49,893 bases of DNA from Pseudoalteromonas phenolica (GTDB lineage Bacteria > Pseudomonadota > Gammaproteobacteria > Enterobacterales > Alteromonadaceae), in assembly GCF_005876835.1 (NCBI RefSeq), contig NZ_PPSW01000013.1, positions 1 through 49,893 of the forward strand, given 5' to 3'. Below, piece by piece: positions 37,349-46,918 of the stretch. Each line of letters opens with the position of its first letter. Position 1 is the first letter of the stretch. A model generated the notes under the pieces. The model saw only the letters and a program-made list of their open reading frames with translations, did not search any database and was not told the origin of the DNA. The position numbers and the translations under genes were made by a program.

Positions 37349-37457
37349 AACGGGTCCTTGCCAAGATAAATTCACATTCAGTTTAACAAAACTATTTTAT
37401 AACGCCTTTGCGACTTTGGTGCTAGTTAATAACCTAAACATAGTTTAAGCAAACACA

Positions 37458-37497
37458 AAAAAAGCCCAGTTAGAGTTAACTATCTGGGCCTTTGTTT
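37458..37497 (-). terminator. Terminator after the serine hydrolase gene
   Basis: AAAGCCCAG...CTGGGCCTTT stem with an imperfect inner part and a T-run on the minus strand. It closes the five-gene cluster. Confidence 0.75.
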
Positions 37498-37506
37498 TAT
37501 TTGCTT

Positions 37507-39066
37507 TTATTCCACACGTTTGGCTTTTAAGTCCAAATTGTGGAAGTCAAAACTAAAGTCGGTAATATGCGGGTTCACATATTCCATACTCGCTGACTTT
37601 GCTTGCTGTGCTTTATCCATTTCAAAATGAATATATGCATCTGCCTCTAATAGTGCGTCATCCCAACGCACAATAAAAGTATTGCCAGTGTGGTGCTCTA
37701 GTTTACCTTTAAGCATTTTAGTATGAGTAAAATCAATACGTAGCTCATTGGCCACATACTCGACAATCACATCACCATACCAATCGCTGGTTAACGTACC
37801 AGTGTAATTTTGTACCGGTAACGCTGGTTGTACTTGTTCAAGCTTCACCGCTCCTGCTTTGGCGTAGGCTTCTTTTTTACCTTTGTGGAAGCGCTCAGCC
37901 GCTTTTGCCACATAATCTCGCTCTTCAAGCCCTAATGCATCTTCAAACACTTCATTGATAATAGCCGTTAATGCGGGATAAGCTTGCTGGTTAGATAAAA
38001 CCACTACACCTAGCTTTTTCTCTGGGATCATCGCAACCTGCGACACCATACCTAAAATACCACCACCGTGACCGACTTTTTTGAAGCCATTGTAATCTTC
38101 AATCGACCAACCTAAGCCATACCCTCTAAATTGCTGGCGATATGCTTCAAAGGCATTTTTAGACGCCACACGCATAATATGCGGATGCCACATTTGTACC
38201 TGCTGCTCAGCGCTAAACAATTGCTTACCATTTGGCATTTTACCGCCATCAAGCTGTGTTATTAACCACTGGCTCATTTCATTGACGTTTGACGCAATGG
38301 CACCTGCACCTCGAAAATCTTCTAAATAGTTCACAAAGAAAGGGGTTAACTCGCCATCCATTGGAATATGGCCTGTTGCCCAGTTTTGGTTTGCTTTGTC
38401 GATGCGAGAAAAACCAGCACGAGACGTTGTCATCTCAAGCGGTTTCATCATTTTTTGCTCGACAAACTCTTGCCAACTTAAACCACTGACACGAGCAACC
38501 ACCTCACCGGCCATCACGAACATCAAGTTGTTATAAGCGTATTGACTACGGAAACTTGAAACCGGTTTTAAATGGCTGATCCCCTCAATAAGCTCTGGCA
38601 CTGATTTATTGGTGTCAGGCCAGATCATTAAATCACCAGCACCTAACCCTAAACCACTACGATGACTCAACAAGTCACGAATGGTCATTTCTCGAGTGGC
38701 ATATGAATCATGTAATTTAAACTCAGGAATATGCTTGATGACTTTATCATCCCAAGTGATTTTGCCCTCATCAACCAGCATAGCCAGCGCCGCAGCGGTA
38801 AACGCTTTAGAGTTAGAGGCGATACCAAATAGCGTATTCGCATTAACCGGTGCTTTTGAATCCAAGTGGCGTACACCAAAGCCTTTTGCTAACACAACTT
38901 TGTCATTCTCTACTACTGCAATGGCAATACCCGGAATGTTAAATTGCGACATAGCGTCATTGACGGCTTGCTCAACGTCTTGTGGTTTTACTTGTTGTGC
39001 AAATGCATTAAAGCCGCTCGTTGCAGCCACTAAACACATGGCTGAAAATAATGCCTTGAGTTTCAT
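37507..39066 (-). CDS. Secreted serine hydrolase, beta-lactamase/penicillin-binding fold
   Basis: 519 residues from the ATG at 39066 (AAGGGA upstream), where a signal peptide begins (MKLKALFSAMCLVAATSGFN, cleavage after AFA). The class C beta-lactamase-like domain has SNSK (84-87, catalytic serine), a Y-N-N motif at 178-180 and GHGGGILG as the third motif. The C-terminal 150 residues resemble the DUF3471 module of this group. Likely a periplasmic esterase or D-aminopeptidase, not necessarily a true beta-lactamase. Last gene of a compact operon. Confidence 0.88.
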   Translation of the reverse strand: MKLKALFSAMCLVAATSGFNAFAQQVKPQDVEQAVNDAMSQFNIPGIAIAVVENDKVVLAKGFGVRHLDSKAPVNANTLFGIASNSKAFTAAALAMLVDEGKITWDDKVIKHIPEFKLHDSYATREMTIRDLLSHRSGLGLGAGDLMIWPDTNKSVPELIEGISHLKPVSSFRSQYAYNNLMFVMAGEVVARVSGLSWQEFVEQKMMKPLEMTTSRAGFSRIDKANQNWATGHIPMDGELTPFFVNYLEDFRGAGAIASNVNEMSQWLITQLDGGKMPNGKQLFSAEQQVQMWHPHIMRVASKNAFEAYRQQFRGYGLGWSIEDYNGFKKVGHGGGILGMVSQVAMIPEKKLGVVVLSNQQAYPALTAIINEVFEDALGLEERDYVAKAAERFHKGKKEAYAKAGAVKLEQVQPALPVQNYTGTLTSDWYGDVIVEYVANELRIDFTHTKMLKGKLEHHTGNTFIVRWDDALLEADAYIHFEMDKAQQAKSASMEYVNPHITDFSFDFHNLDLKAKRVE

Positions 39067-39085
39067 AATGTCCCTTGTTGTTCTT

Positions 39086-39586
39086 TTATAATTTGTGAAT
39101 GGCCCATTCTCTGGCAGCGCGTTCAAGATTGCTATCGCTTTGCGATGCTTGTGCTGAGATTTGAGTTATATAATGTGAGTTAAACTGATGCTCTTGCGCG
39201 CCTTTTAAAACGTGCTCAACGTACCAATCAAAAGGTAGGTGTTTATTTATAAAAGTATTGGCAATGTAACTCTGAGCGATGAGTACTTCTCCGCATGGAC
39301 GGACAATCTCCACCGCTTCACGGTCGTATCGTTCACCTTCAATTTCATCGAGTCTCGCAAGCTCTTCGTCATCTAACGCATAAAGTACACCGTGAACAAA
39401 CACCTCGCGCTGCTTTGCAGGCACAATATTACACTTTGCTGAGCCGTCGGTAGAAAGCATATCAAACGTCAATTGATAGGCATATAAAGTGCCCACACCA
39501 AGTAATTCAGCATTGGGTAAACGCGCAAATAGTCTAGAGGTAGACATATTCGAACCATAGGCAAAGTTAATGTGTTTCTTTTTCAT
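39086..39586 (-). CDS. Gamma-glutamylcyclotransferase-like protein
   Basis: 166 residues. FAYGSNM (about 8-14) is the family signature loop; GVLYALDDEELARLDEIEGERYDREAV carries the expected acidic general base. Members convert gamma-glutamyl amino acids or amines to 5-oxoproline. It begins 2 bp after the stop of the LysE gene and ends 19 bp before the serine hydrolase start, so it is certainly co-transcribed. Cytoplasmic. Confidence 0.87.
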   Translation of the reverse strand: MKKKHINFAYGSNMSTSRLFARLPNAELLGVGTLYAYQLTFDMLSTDGSAKCNIVPAKQREVFVHGVLYALDDEELARLDEIEGERYDREAVEIVRPCGEVLIAQSYIANTFINKHLPFDWYVEHVLKGAQEHQFNSHYITQISAQASQSDSNLERAAREWAIHKL

Positions 39587-39588
39587 TG

Positions 39589-40215
39589 CTATACCACCAC
39601 TCGAATTGCCAAGGCAATCAGTACAACACCTATGCCTCTATCAAACCAATGCCCTGCTCGATGAAAAAAGGCACGCACAGATTGCTTACTCAAAACCATA
39701 CTTAAAAATGAGAACCATGCCCAAGTTGCTAATGCCATATAAAGACCGTATATCGCTTGCATTGAAGTAGGCGTTGTTGGCGCAATAACAAGTGTGAATA
39801 ATGACATAAAGAATAAAGTCGCTTTAGGGTTCAATGCATTAACCAAAAAACCACGTTTGAATGCTTTAAAGGATGATTCAGCTTGAACACGCTCCGCGGT
39901 ATCTATATCGCCATCACCAGATGCCGGCTTGGCTCTAAGCGCTTGCACACCCATATAGGCTAAATACGCACCCGCCACATACTTCAAAATTGTGAATAGC
40001 TCAGGTGAATTTGCCAACACCAGTGCCACCCCCAATAAACAATATGCGACATGCACGAATATACCCAACCCGACACCGGCACTGGTCCATAAGGCGTTAT
40101 TGCGCCCCTGCTGAATACTCTGCTTTAGTACAATGGCAAAGTCTGGGCCTGGGCTTGCCACCGCAAAAAAATGCGCAATGGCGATTAATAAAAACTCATC
40201 AAGATAACTGAGCAT
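39589..40215 (-). CDS. LysE/RhtB family amino acid exporter
   Basis: 208 residues, about six membrane helices. The family signature AVASPGPDFAIVLKQSIQQGR lies near residue 18, and the conserved GFLVNALNPKATLFFMSLF near 117. Exports amino acids or derivatives. It overlaps the preceding unknown gene by 17 bp and is followed by a gamma-glutamylcyclotransferase, which hints that the operon handles an amino acid conjugate. Confidence 0.9.
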   Translation of the reverse strand: MLSYLDEFLLIAIAHFFAVASPGPDFAIVLKQSIQQGRNNALWTSAGVGLGIFVHVAYCLLGVALVLANSPELFTILKYVAGAYLAYMGVQALRAKPASGDGDIDTAERVQAESSFKAFKRGFLVNALNPKATLFFMSLFTLVIAPTTPTSMQAIYGLYMALATWAWFSFLSMVLSKQSVRAFFHRAGHWFDRGIGVVLIALAIRVVV

Positions 40216-40990
40216 GTCGCTTCTCTTCTAACGCTAACAAGTATGGATTTGCTGACTCATTTAGCAGCGCCTTAATCTGTTTTTGCGCCTGTTTATACAT
40301 ACTACGCAAATGAGATTTTAGATGCTTCTTACCATCAACTTGCGGCTTGAAATGACAGATCAGTGCGTGCATAAACACGGTCTGAGGTTCAGTAAGCGCC
40401 GCTTGCCTGTTGGCATAAGGGTTATAGCAAGAGCCACAGCCACCTTTAAATTGATAGACGGTATTGCTCATCATCACGCCAAAACCTAAATAACACGCTA
40501 ATGCATCACTGGCTGCAGGAATTTGCTCTTTCCCCCCCGGCGGCATAACACCTTTTTGATAAATCATCATCAAAGCGAGGCTTCCTGCCAAACTGGCAAC
40601 AAGGTCTTGTGGTTGATTAATCTGGTTTGGGTTATAAGACAAACTCATTGGGATACTTGGCGGGTTAACGATCTGCGCATCCGCTCCACGGTTAGAGCCG
40701 ACAAATTGAAAAGGCGCAATTTGCTGAGGCATCATTTGATTCGGGTTAACCAGTTGCACAGGCCAAACTTGCAAGCCCGCGTAATCACGCACGCGCTTAA
40801 ACACAGTTTGCGCCATTTGCTCAACACTTGAAACCTGATCAGGGAAAAACTGCCCTGTCGGCTCGATAACTTTCGTATGCTCTAAGAAATATTGGCCATC
40901 AAAGTTGTCGCACGCCCAAATAAAGGCATCGATCAACCAGCTTTCTTCTTCTTTTGATACTAAGGGTTTTGTTTTAAATAACGACAACAT
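40199..40990 (-). CDS. Conserved-looking protein of unknown function
   Basis: 263 residues, soluble, no signal peptide. Notable parts: an N-terminal acidic segment with EEESWLIDAFIWACDNFDG, a Pro/Asn/Gln-rich middle (VNPNQMMPQQIAPFQF), a hydrophobic helix near VASLAGSLALMMIYQ, and FKGGCGSCYNPYANRQAAL with a CxxC pair that might bind a metal. I recognise no family. It starts 2 bp after the creA-like stop and overlaps lysE, so it is embedded in the operon. Confidence 0.7.
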   Translation of the reverse strand: MLSLFKTKPLVSKEEESWLIDAFIWACDNFDGQYFLEHTKVIEPTGQFFPDQVSSVEQMAQTVFKRVRDYAGLQVWPVQLVNPNQMMPQQIAPFQFVGSNRGADAQIVNPPSIPMSLSYNPNQINQPQDLVASLAGSLALMMIYQKGVMPPGGKEQIPAASDALACYLGFGVMMSNTVYQFKGGCGSCYNPYANRQAALTEPQTVFMHALICHFKPQVDGKKHLKSHLRSMYKQAQKQIKALLNESANPYLLALEEKRHAQLS

Positions 40991-40992
40991 AT

Positions 40993-41475
40993 TTATTTTT
41001 CTTTATTGGTCCAGTTCCACGCCTGAGTGTTATACAAAGGCACGCTCGATAAAGCATGATGGTGACTACCGCTGGTCTCTTTAGTTGAATAAGACAAATA
41101 CAATAAGGTTTGCGTATCGGCATCGTAAATACGACGCACTTTTAATGATTTAAACAAAATACTTTTAGAGGCCTTAAAAACCACTTCACCATCTTTTGAT
41201 AAATCTATTTGCTGTAACTGCTCGGCAGTAATCGGGCCTGTTTGTCGACAGGCAATTGACATATCCGAAGGATCTGAAAAATCTAAATCCGCTTCTATAT
41301 GACTTATATGGCAAGTCACACCTGTTACAATAGGATCTTGCTTCGCTTTAACCACCACATCTTTGGTAGTAAATAAACCTAAACTGACTTTAGCGGCGTC
41401 ATCACTACAACCCATTAAGCCTAAAGTTATCAAAATAGTCCCGAGAGCGCGTTTTAAAAACATCTGACAATACAT
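40993..41475 (-). CDS. creA: CreA family lipoprotein-like protein
   Basis: 160 residues, matching E. coli CreA in the core: VTGVTCHISHIE, SIACRQTGPI, VFKASKSILFKSLKVRRIYD and LLYLSYSTK. The N-terminal segment has a signal with lipobox LMGC, so it may be lipid-anchored. Function unknown even in E. coli, where it precedes creBCD; no creBCD here. Start uncertain: ATG at 41475 or the one four codons later (41463), neither with a good ribosome site. First gene of the five-gene cluster. Confidence 0.8.
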   Translation of the reverse strand: MYCQMFLKRALGTILITLGLMGCSDDAAKVSLGLFTTKDVVVKAKQDPIVTGVTCHISHIEADLDFSDPSDMSIACRQTGPITAEQLQQIDLSKDGEVVFKASKSILFKSLKVRRIYDADTQTLLYLSYSTKETSGSHHHALSSVPLYNTQAWNWTNKEK

Positions 41476-41529
41476 CTATATTCACATAACATAGCGTTAT
41501 TTACGCATAATTAACGAGCGAAGTCATCT

Positions 41530-41859
41530 ATGCCGCACTTTATCATTGAGCACTCAGAGAACTTACATATACAGACCGAAGAACTGGTCGCAACCATTCA
41601 TCAAGCTGCAATTGGTACAGCGCTATTTGATTTAACGACGGTAAAGACCCGAGCAAATAGTTTTCAACATTTTCAGCTTGGTAATGGCAAAGCTGGATTT
41701 GTCCATGTCCAAGCCCATATCATGGCGGGACGTGAAGTTGAGAAAAAGCAGTCTCTCAGTGAAACCTTACTGTTTGCTTTAGAAGATTTACTGGGCTGTG
41801 ACTATCAACTCAGTGTTCATGTTTACGATTTATTGCCTGAAGTATACAGAAAGAACTGA
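41530..41859 (+). CDS. 5-carboxymethyl-2-hydroxymuconate isomerase-like protein
   Basis: 109 residues of the tautomerase superfamily (HpcD/CHMI type). The catalytic proline follows the initiator methionine (MPHFIIEHSENL), and RANSFQHFQLG and GFVHVQAHIMAGRE are family-like. HpcD acts in homoprotocatechuate breakdown, but none of the other pathway genes are nearby, so the true substrate is open. Divergent from creA (54 bp) and 57 bp ahead of the rsuA-like gene. Confidence 0.85.
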   Translation: MPHFIIEHSENLHIQTEELVATIHQAAIGTALFDLTTVKTRANSFQHFQLGNGKAGFVHVQAHIMAGREVEKKQSLSETLLFALEDLLGCDYQLSVHVYDLLPEVYRKN

Positions 41860-41916
41860 TTTAAAATATCGGCTTTCGTATAATGCCATTACAATGCATT
41901 ACAAAAGTGATTTAAC

Positions 41917-42621
41917 ATGAAATTTCCTTGTCGATTAGATAAATTCGTTAGCCATATAACTGAGCTACCCCGCTCCAAAGTCAAAGCAGGTATAAAAAAA
42001 CGTAATGCAATAGTAAATGGAGAGCTGATCACTAAGTTTGATCACCCAATCACACAAGATGACCATGTTGAATGGCAGGGTGAGCATATAGCTTATCTGG
42101 GCTTGCGCTACTATATGTTAAACAAACCACAAGACTATATTTGTGCCAATAATGACGAAATACACGCCACCGTGTTCGATTTACTTAATGAGCCCAACTT
42201 AAAAAACTTTCATGTTGCAGGTCGACTAGACATCGACACCACAGGCTTAGTTCTCATCACCAATGACGGCGATTGGTCACACAAGGTCACTTCTCCTAAG
42301 CAGCAGAAATTTAAAACTTATTTGGTAGAAACCCTAGAGCCTATCAGTGATGAAATGCTCTCTCAATTAGAGGAAGGTGTAATGCTACATGGTGAAAAAG
42401 ATGCAACTTTACCTGCAAAAGCAGAGCGCTTAGCGACGTACAGCTTAAGACTCTCTATTTGCGAGGGTAAATACCACCAAGTAAAACGCATGCTCGCAGC
42501 AGTTGGAAATAAAGTTGTTGAATTACATAGAGAAAATATTGGTGGTATCGAGTTAGATGAAACGCTTTCACCAGGTGAATACCGCGCTTTAAATGAACAG
42601 GAAGTCCAACTCATTCGCTAA
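41917..42621 (+). CDS. rsuA: 16S rRNA pseudouridine(516) synthase-like protein
   Basis: 234 residues. An S4-like N-terminal RNA-binding domain (RLDKFVSHITELPRSKVKAGIKKRNAIVNG) precedes the catalytic domain with GRLDIDTTGLVLITNDGDW, where the aspartate in RLD is catalytic, then KTYLV and the GKYHQVKRMLAAVG segment. RsuA is favoured over RluE/RluF by the S4 domain and length, but specificity is inferred. An imperfect terminator (ATGCAGG / CCTGCAT, 42635-42680) follows. Confidence 0.87.
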   Translation: MKFPCRLDKFVSHITELPRSKVKAGIKKRNAIVNGELITKFDHPITQDDHVEWQGEHIAYLGLRYYMLNKPQDYICANNDEIHATVFDLLNEPNLKNFHVAGRLDIDTTGLVLITNDGDWSHKVTSPKQQKFKTYLVETLEPISDEMLSQLEEGVMLHGEKDATLPAKAERLATYSLRLSICEGKYHQVKRMLAAVGNKVVELHRENIGGIELDETLSPGEYRALNEQEVQLIR

Positions 42622-42634
42622 TAACCATATAAAT

Positions 42635-42680
42635 ATGCAGGGTTTATGAAAAAATATCACATCATTAATCCTGCATTTTT
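42635..42680 (+). terminator. Possible terminator after the rsuA-like gene
   Basis: ATGCAGG (42635-42641) and CCTGCAT (42670-42676) with a 28-nt loop and a T-run. A perfect TATAAT at 42705-42710 follows and could serve the chemoreceptor gene. Confidence 0.4.
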
Positions 42681-42751
42681 ACAATCCTCGCTTAACATCT
42701 GCCCTATAATCATGATAGACATGAAAGACTGAATTAAGTTAGGAGTCCGTC

Positions 42752-44380
42752 GTGCTGTCAGGTATCACATTAAGAATAAAAATAATTTTATTTACTGCGG
42801 CTATTTTCATCTCGCTTTTAGTGGTTGCAGTATTTGGTTTACAAGCGCTTCGTCACGCAAGTGAAACAGATAACATTGCACGCATAAACCAACTTATGAA
42901 AAGCACGGTCAACATTGTTGAACAGTTTGAACATTATGTTGCCACAGGCGAACTAGATGAAGCGCAAGCTAAGAAGCTAGCCACCGAAATGCTTCGGGAA
43001 AATAAATATCACGATTCAGAATATGTGTATGTGGTAAACGAGAAGCTCGACTTTATTGCAACCCCACATGATCCTGAATTACAGGGCACCAGCTTTAACG
43101 ATTTTAAAGATGTCAGCGGTCAAAGCATAGGGCAGAAAGTAAAAAGGCTAGTCGGTAACAAAACCAATCGTATTATCACCTATCACTGGGATTCTGTCCG
43201 TGAAGGAGAAGTCGTTGACCTCACTTCTGTTGTTCAAAAAACATCTCGCTTCGGCTGGTATATTGGTACTGGTATTAGTATGAAAGAAGTCAGTGAACGC
43301 TATTGGAATACTGCTCAATGGCTTTTAGCTATATCTCTTATCATTGCAACTGCTTTAGCTTTTGCTTTGGCTAGGTTTGGCTTAGGTATATCTAATAAGC
43401 TGGGCGCAGAACTCGATACTGTGCTTTCGATCGTAAAACGTGTATCTCGCGGTAATCTAAGTACAGATATTAATACCAACAACGCCAATGAAGAGAGCAT
43501 CATTGCCGCCATGCAATATATGCAGCAAGGCTTAAAAGGCGTTGTCGATGGTATCCAACATGTGAGTACTGAATTGCAATCACAAAGCCATGATGGTGAA
43601 GCTCGTTCCGAAGAGTTAGAGCAACTTACCCGCAGCCTAAGTGAAGAGACCCAAATGGTTGCTTCGGCCATCACTGAACTGACCGCCTCGGCGCAAACTG
43701 TTGTTGAACATGCAGAACAAGCCGCTTACTCAGTACAAGAAGCCGAGCAGCAAGGTCAAAATGCTGATAAGCAAACGTCTGAAGCAGCACAAGCAATCGC
43801 ACTATTAGAACAGCAAATTGATAGTGCGGGTAACAATATTCGCATTCTAGATGATGAAGTTAAGAATATTGCGAATGTACTTAGTGTTATTCAAAGCATT
43901 GCAGAGCAAACCAATTTACTTGCGTTAAATGCGGCCATTGAAGCTGCCAGAGCGGGTGAGCAAGGTCGAGGGTTCGCTGTAGTAGCTGATGAAGTTCGCC
44001 AATTAGCGCAAAGAACTCAATCAAGTACTGAAGAAATTCATACCATGATTGGTAATCTTCAATCTGCGACACAAGAGGCTAAAAACTCAGTGAGCTTAAG
44101 CGTAGAAACGTCTGAAAAAACCGTGAAGATGTCTAAAGATGCCAGTGATGCTTTACAAATGGTTGCCAACTCACTAGGCGCTATCTCGCAGATGAGCCAC
44201 CAAATCGCCCATGCAGCCAAAGAGCAGCTTGCAGCTGGTGAAGATACCGCTCAACGTGTGGTCACCATCTCTGACACAGCGGCGCAAACTGCTAATGTAT
44301 CTCACCATGCTCATAGCGCAACAGACAGCATTAAAGGGTTAACAAAAGACCTTGAGCATGAGATGGCTAAGTTTAGTTAA
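42752..44380 (+). CDS. Methyl-accepting chemotaxis protein with periplasmic Cache-type domain
   Basis: 542 residues from a GTG start with AGGAG 6 bp upstream. First membrane helix about 10-30, a periplasmic sensor of about 150 residues resembling a single Cache domain ([25 protein letters not shown]), second helix about 187-207, HAMP, then the cytoplasmic signalling hairpin with [35 protein letters not shown], the invariant tip. No C-terminal CheR-binding pentapeptide. Ligand unknown. Confidence 0.93.
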   Translation: MLSGITLRIKIILFTAAIFISLLVVAVFGLQALRHASETDNIARINQLMKSTVNIVEQFEHYVATGELDEAQAKKLATEMLRENKYHDSEYVYVVNEKLDFIATPHDPELQGTSFNDFKDVSGQSIGQKVKRLVGNKTNRIITYHWDSVREGEVVDLTSVVQKTSRFGWYIGTGISMKEVSERYWNTAQWLLAISLIIATALAFALARFGLGISNKLGAELDTVLSIVKRVSRGNLSTDINTNNANEESIIAAMQYMQQGLKGVVDGIQHVSTELQSQSHDGEARSEELEQLTRSLSEETQMVASAITELTASAQTVVEHAEQAAYSVQEAEQQGQNADKQTSEAAQAIALLEQQIDSAGNNIRILDDEVKNIANVLSVIQSIAEQTNLLALNAAIEAARAGEQGRGFAVVADEVRQLAQRTQSSTEEIHTMIGNLQSATQEAKNSVSLSVETSEKTVKMSKDASDALQMVANSLGAISQMSHQIAHAAKEQLAAGEDTAQRVVTISDTAAQTANVSHHAHSATDSIKGLTKDLEHEMAKFS

Positions 44381-44408
44381 CTCTCTTCAGTTAATTATCT
44401 AGCCTCAT

Positions 44409-44438
44409 AAAAAAGGTCACTGAAATGTGACCTTTTTT
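44409..44438. terminator. Bidirectional terminator between chemoreceptor and dehydratase genes
   Basis: AAAAAGGTCAC / GTGACCTTTTT stem with a TGAAAT loop, suited to both convergent genes. Confidence 0.9.
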
Positions 44439-44460
44439 TGGTTTTCGTGGCGCTTAGTTG

Positions 44461-45636
44461 TTATTTGATCTCAACACGCGTTGAACGCATAACCACTTCA
44501 TCATTTAGCTCAATACCGATACCAGGTTCTTCAGATACTTTGAATACACCATTTTTAGGCTGAGGGTCTTGAATACACAGTTCACGATTCCATTTCTTGA
44601 TCGCATAAGTATGGTGCTCATGAATTAAGAAGTTAGGAATAGCCGTTTCTAAATGAAGCGATGCAGCTGTTGCTACAGGACCACCACATACATGCGCTTG
44701 AATACGAACATCGAAGATATCAGCGTAATCACACACCTTCTTAGTTTCAGTAAAGCCACCGCACAAGCCAATGTCTGGCTGTAATACATCAATGCTTTGA
44801 TCTTCTAAATATGGACGTACACCCCAACGGTTATATAAACGCTCACCACCTGCTATTGGCACAGCCACTTTATCGGCCACTTTGGCGTGTAAAGAATGAT
44901 TTAAATAATTCACCGGCTCTTCGTAATACATACAGTCAAACTCTTCAGCAATCTCACCAATTTGAATGGCTGATGTAGCACCTGGTAAACTATGACATTC
45001 AAAAATAATATCGACTTCGTCCCCTACCGCTTCGCGAATAGCAGCCATACGCGCACGGTATAATTTCATTTCAGCACGAGAGATAAGCTTAGTACGGTCA
45101 TAATATGTATTACCATCTTTATCATACTGAATCGGATCAACTTTAACCGCGTCGTATCCTTCAGCAATCGCTTTGTGTGCTGCTTCCGCATATTCATGAG
45201 GTTGCACAAGAGCTTTAAATTCATCATCCCAGTCAAACTGTAGTTGCGACGCATAGGTGCGAAGCTCTGGGTTTACCTTACCACCAAGAAGCTGATAGAC
45301 AGGCAGATTTAATGCTTTGCCTTTAATATCCCAAAGTGCGGTATCAATGGCACTCATCGCTGCGTAAACAACTGGACCACCACCTAATCCCCAGAAACTT
45401 TCACGTAGCATACGTGACCAAAGCATTTCTGTTTGGAATGGGTCATGACCGATAAGAAACGCTTCTGCCATTTCTTTGATCATACTCGCTGCCGCACTGT
45501 GGCCTAAGTCATAGGCAAGGCCTGCTTCACCTACCCCACTGATACCTTCATCAGTATGAATACGAACAAAAACTGGAGTCCAAGCTGGTCTGTCTGGACA
45601 ATGGATATCAAAAACTTCGACGCGAGTTACTTTCAT
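44461..45636 (-). CDS. Enolase-superfamily sugar-acid dehydratase (mandelate racemase group)
   Basis: 391 residues with an N-terminal capping domain and a beta-barrel with the ligands E213, E239 and E265, K165-x-D167 on the second barrel strand, H215 two residues after the first ligand, D288 and H315 in QAHVCGG, and E340. A D/E-x-H pair plus a late histidine is the pattern I associate with mannonate- and galactonate-type dehydratases. The first metal ligand is Glu rather than the usual Asp. Substrate not predicted. AGGAG precedes the start; it follows the aldolase gene by 8 bp. Confidence 0.85.
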   Translation of the reverse strand: MKVTRVEVFDIHCPDRPAWTPVFVRIHTDEGISGVGEAGLAYDLGHSAAASMIKEMAEAFLIGHDPFQTEMLWSRMLRESFWGLGGGPVVYAAMSAIDTALWDIKGKALNLPVYQLLGGKVNPELRTYASQLQFDWDDEFKALVQPHEYAEAAHKAIAEGYDAVKVDPIQYDKDGNTYYDRTKLISRAEMKLYRARMAAIREAVGDEVDIIFECHSLPGATSAIQIGEIAEEFDCMYYEEPVNYLNHSLHAKVADKVAVPIAGGERLYNRWGVRPYLEDQSIDVLQPDIGLCGGFTETKKVCDYADIFDVRIQAHVCGGPVATAASLHLETAIPNFLIHEHHTYAIKKWNRELCIQDPQPKNGVFKVSEEPGIGIELNDEVVMRSTRVEIK

Positions 45637-45644
45637 GTTAGCTC

Positions 45645-46412
45645 CTATTCAGCAAAGCTAGGGTCAAGGCGGTACGCTTTTCTTAACATTGCAGGCCAGG
45701 CTAACTGGCCGCCAGTGCTACCGCTATGAACAACATTTGCTTGATTATAAATATTATCAATGATTGGTTGAGGCACAGGCACAGCTTTTTGGCCCGTCGC
45801 TTGAATCGCAACTTGAATTTCACAAGCGCGCTGTAAATCATAAAAACGCATAAAGGCATCACCCACTGTTGGACCCACAGTCAAACCACCATGATTAACT
45901 AACAACATATGATTGGTAGTACCTAAATCATTCTGCAGGCGCGCTTTTTCGTCTTCATTCACCGCTAAGCCTTCATAATCGTGATAAGACAGCGAGGGCA
46001 GTGAGAACATAGAATGTTGGCTTAATGGCAATAGACCACATTCAAGGCTGGCAACAGCGATGGTTTCTTTTGTATGTAAGTGGATCACACAGTGAGCGTC
46101 TTCTCTTACTTCATGAATAGCACTGTGAATGGTGAACCCAGCAGGATTTATTTCAAATGGCGTGTCATCCAAAATATTACCTTGTAAGTCGACCTTCACT
46201 AAATTAGATGCTGTCACTTCATCAAAACTCAGACCAAATGCATTCACCAAGTAATGATCTGTACCCGGTAAACGCGCAGACATATGCGTATAAATTAAAT
46301 CTCCCCAACGCATATGCTCAACTAGACGATAACACGCAGCCAAATCAACACGAAGTTGCCACTCTTGTTCGCTGACTCTGTCTTTTAAGTTGAGTTTTGG
46401 TAGTTCAAACAT
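45645..46412 (-). CDS. Class II aldolase/adducin family protein
   Basis: 255 residues starting at MFELPKLNLKDRV (AAGG 6 bp upstream); the frame extends ten codons further. The zinc-binding HLHT (about residue 111) and a later NHGG lie in the expected order, with a glycine-rich AFGLSFDEV and PAGFTIHSAIH. These enzymes cleave or epimerise phosphorylated sugars, or decarboxylate. It is 8 bp from the downstream dehydratase, so a two-gene catabolic operon is likely. Confidence 0.87.
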   Translation of the reverse strand: MFELPKLNLKDRVSEQEWQLRVDLAACYRLVEHMRWGDLIYTHMSARLPGTDHYLVNAFGLSFDEVTASNLVKVDLQGNILDDTPFEINPAGFTIHSAIHEVREDAHCVIHLHTKETIAVASLECGLLPLSQHSMFSLPSLSYHDYEGLAVNEDEKARLQNDLGTTNHMLLVNHGGLTVGPTVGDAFMRFYDLQRACEIQVAIQATGQKAVPVPQPIIDNIYNQANVVHSGSTGGQLAWPAMLRKAYRLDPSFAE

Positions 46413-46500
46413 AATTTGCCTTAAAATATTAACTTGGCTCAACCAGCCAATTTAGAAGTTTAGAAGTCTAAATGACTCTTGTTCGATGTTCAATAAAATA

Positions 46501-46526
46501 AAAACCACCGACATGCGGTGGTTTTT
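46501..46526 (-). terminator. Terminator after the cytochrome c gene
   Basis: AAAACCACCG / CGGTGGTTTT stem with an ACATG loop, placed between the cytochrome gene and the aldolase gene. Confidence 0.88.
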
Positions 46527-46543
46527 TCATAATCCAGTGAAGA

Positions 46544-46864
46544 TTACTTAACTTTTGATAGATAATCTGCAATCGCTTCTAACTCAGCGTCAGATACATT
46601 TGCAACCATCGCTTTCATTGCCATAGACATGCCGTTAGCGCGCGCGCCAGATTTAATGTCTTTCATTTGGTTAAGTAGGTATGTTTTGTTTTGACCATTG
46701 ATTTTAGGGTATGCGTCCATGATAGGTGCTTTACCTTCAGCACCGTGACATGTTTGGCACATTTTTGCCGTGTATAACGCTTTACCATCTGCAGCTTCTG
46801 CATTGTTTGCAAATGCAGTGAACGCAATGCCTGCACCTAAAACCAGATATTTTACTTTACTCAT
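46544..46864 (-). CDS. Periplasmic class I c-type cytochrome
   Basis: 106 residues with a signal peptide (MSKVKYLVLGAGIAFTAFAN, cleavage near AEA-AD), a single heme motif CQTCH at about residues 36-40, and a distal methionine in the GMSMAMKAMV segment. The small size and C-terminal helix ELEAIADYLSKVK match cytochrome c5/c553-type electron carriers. Monocistronic. Confidence 0.93.
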   Translation of the reverse strand: MSKVKYLVLGAGIAFTAFANNAEAADGKALYTAKMCQTCHGAEGKAPIMDAYPKINGQNKTYLLNQMKDIKSGARANGMSMAMKAMVANVSDAELEAIADYLSKVK

Positions 46865-46918
46865 AATTTTCTCTTCTTGTGTGACTATATGAATTCTTTA
46901 CTTGCCCCAATCACGACT

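Noticed and set aside
37507..39066. Possible antibiotic-resistance beta-lactamase
   Set aside because: The fold and SxxK motif are shared by many esterases and peptidases; the C-terminal DUF3471-like module and operon setting argue against a dedicated resistance gene.
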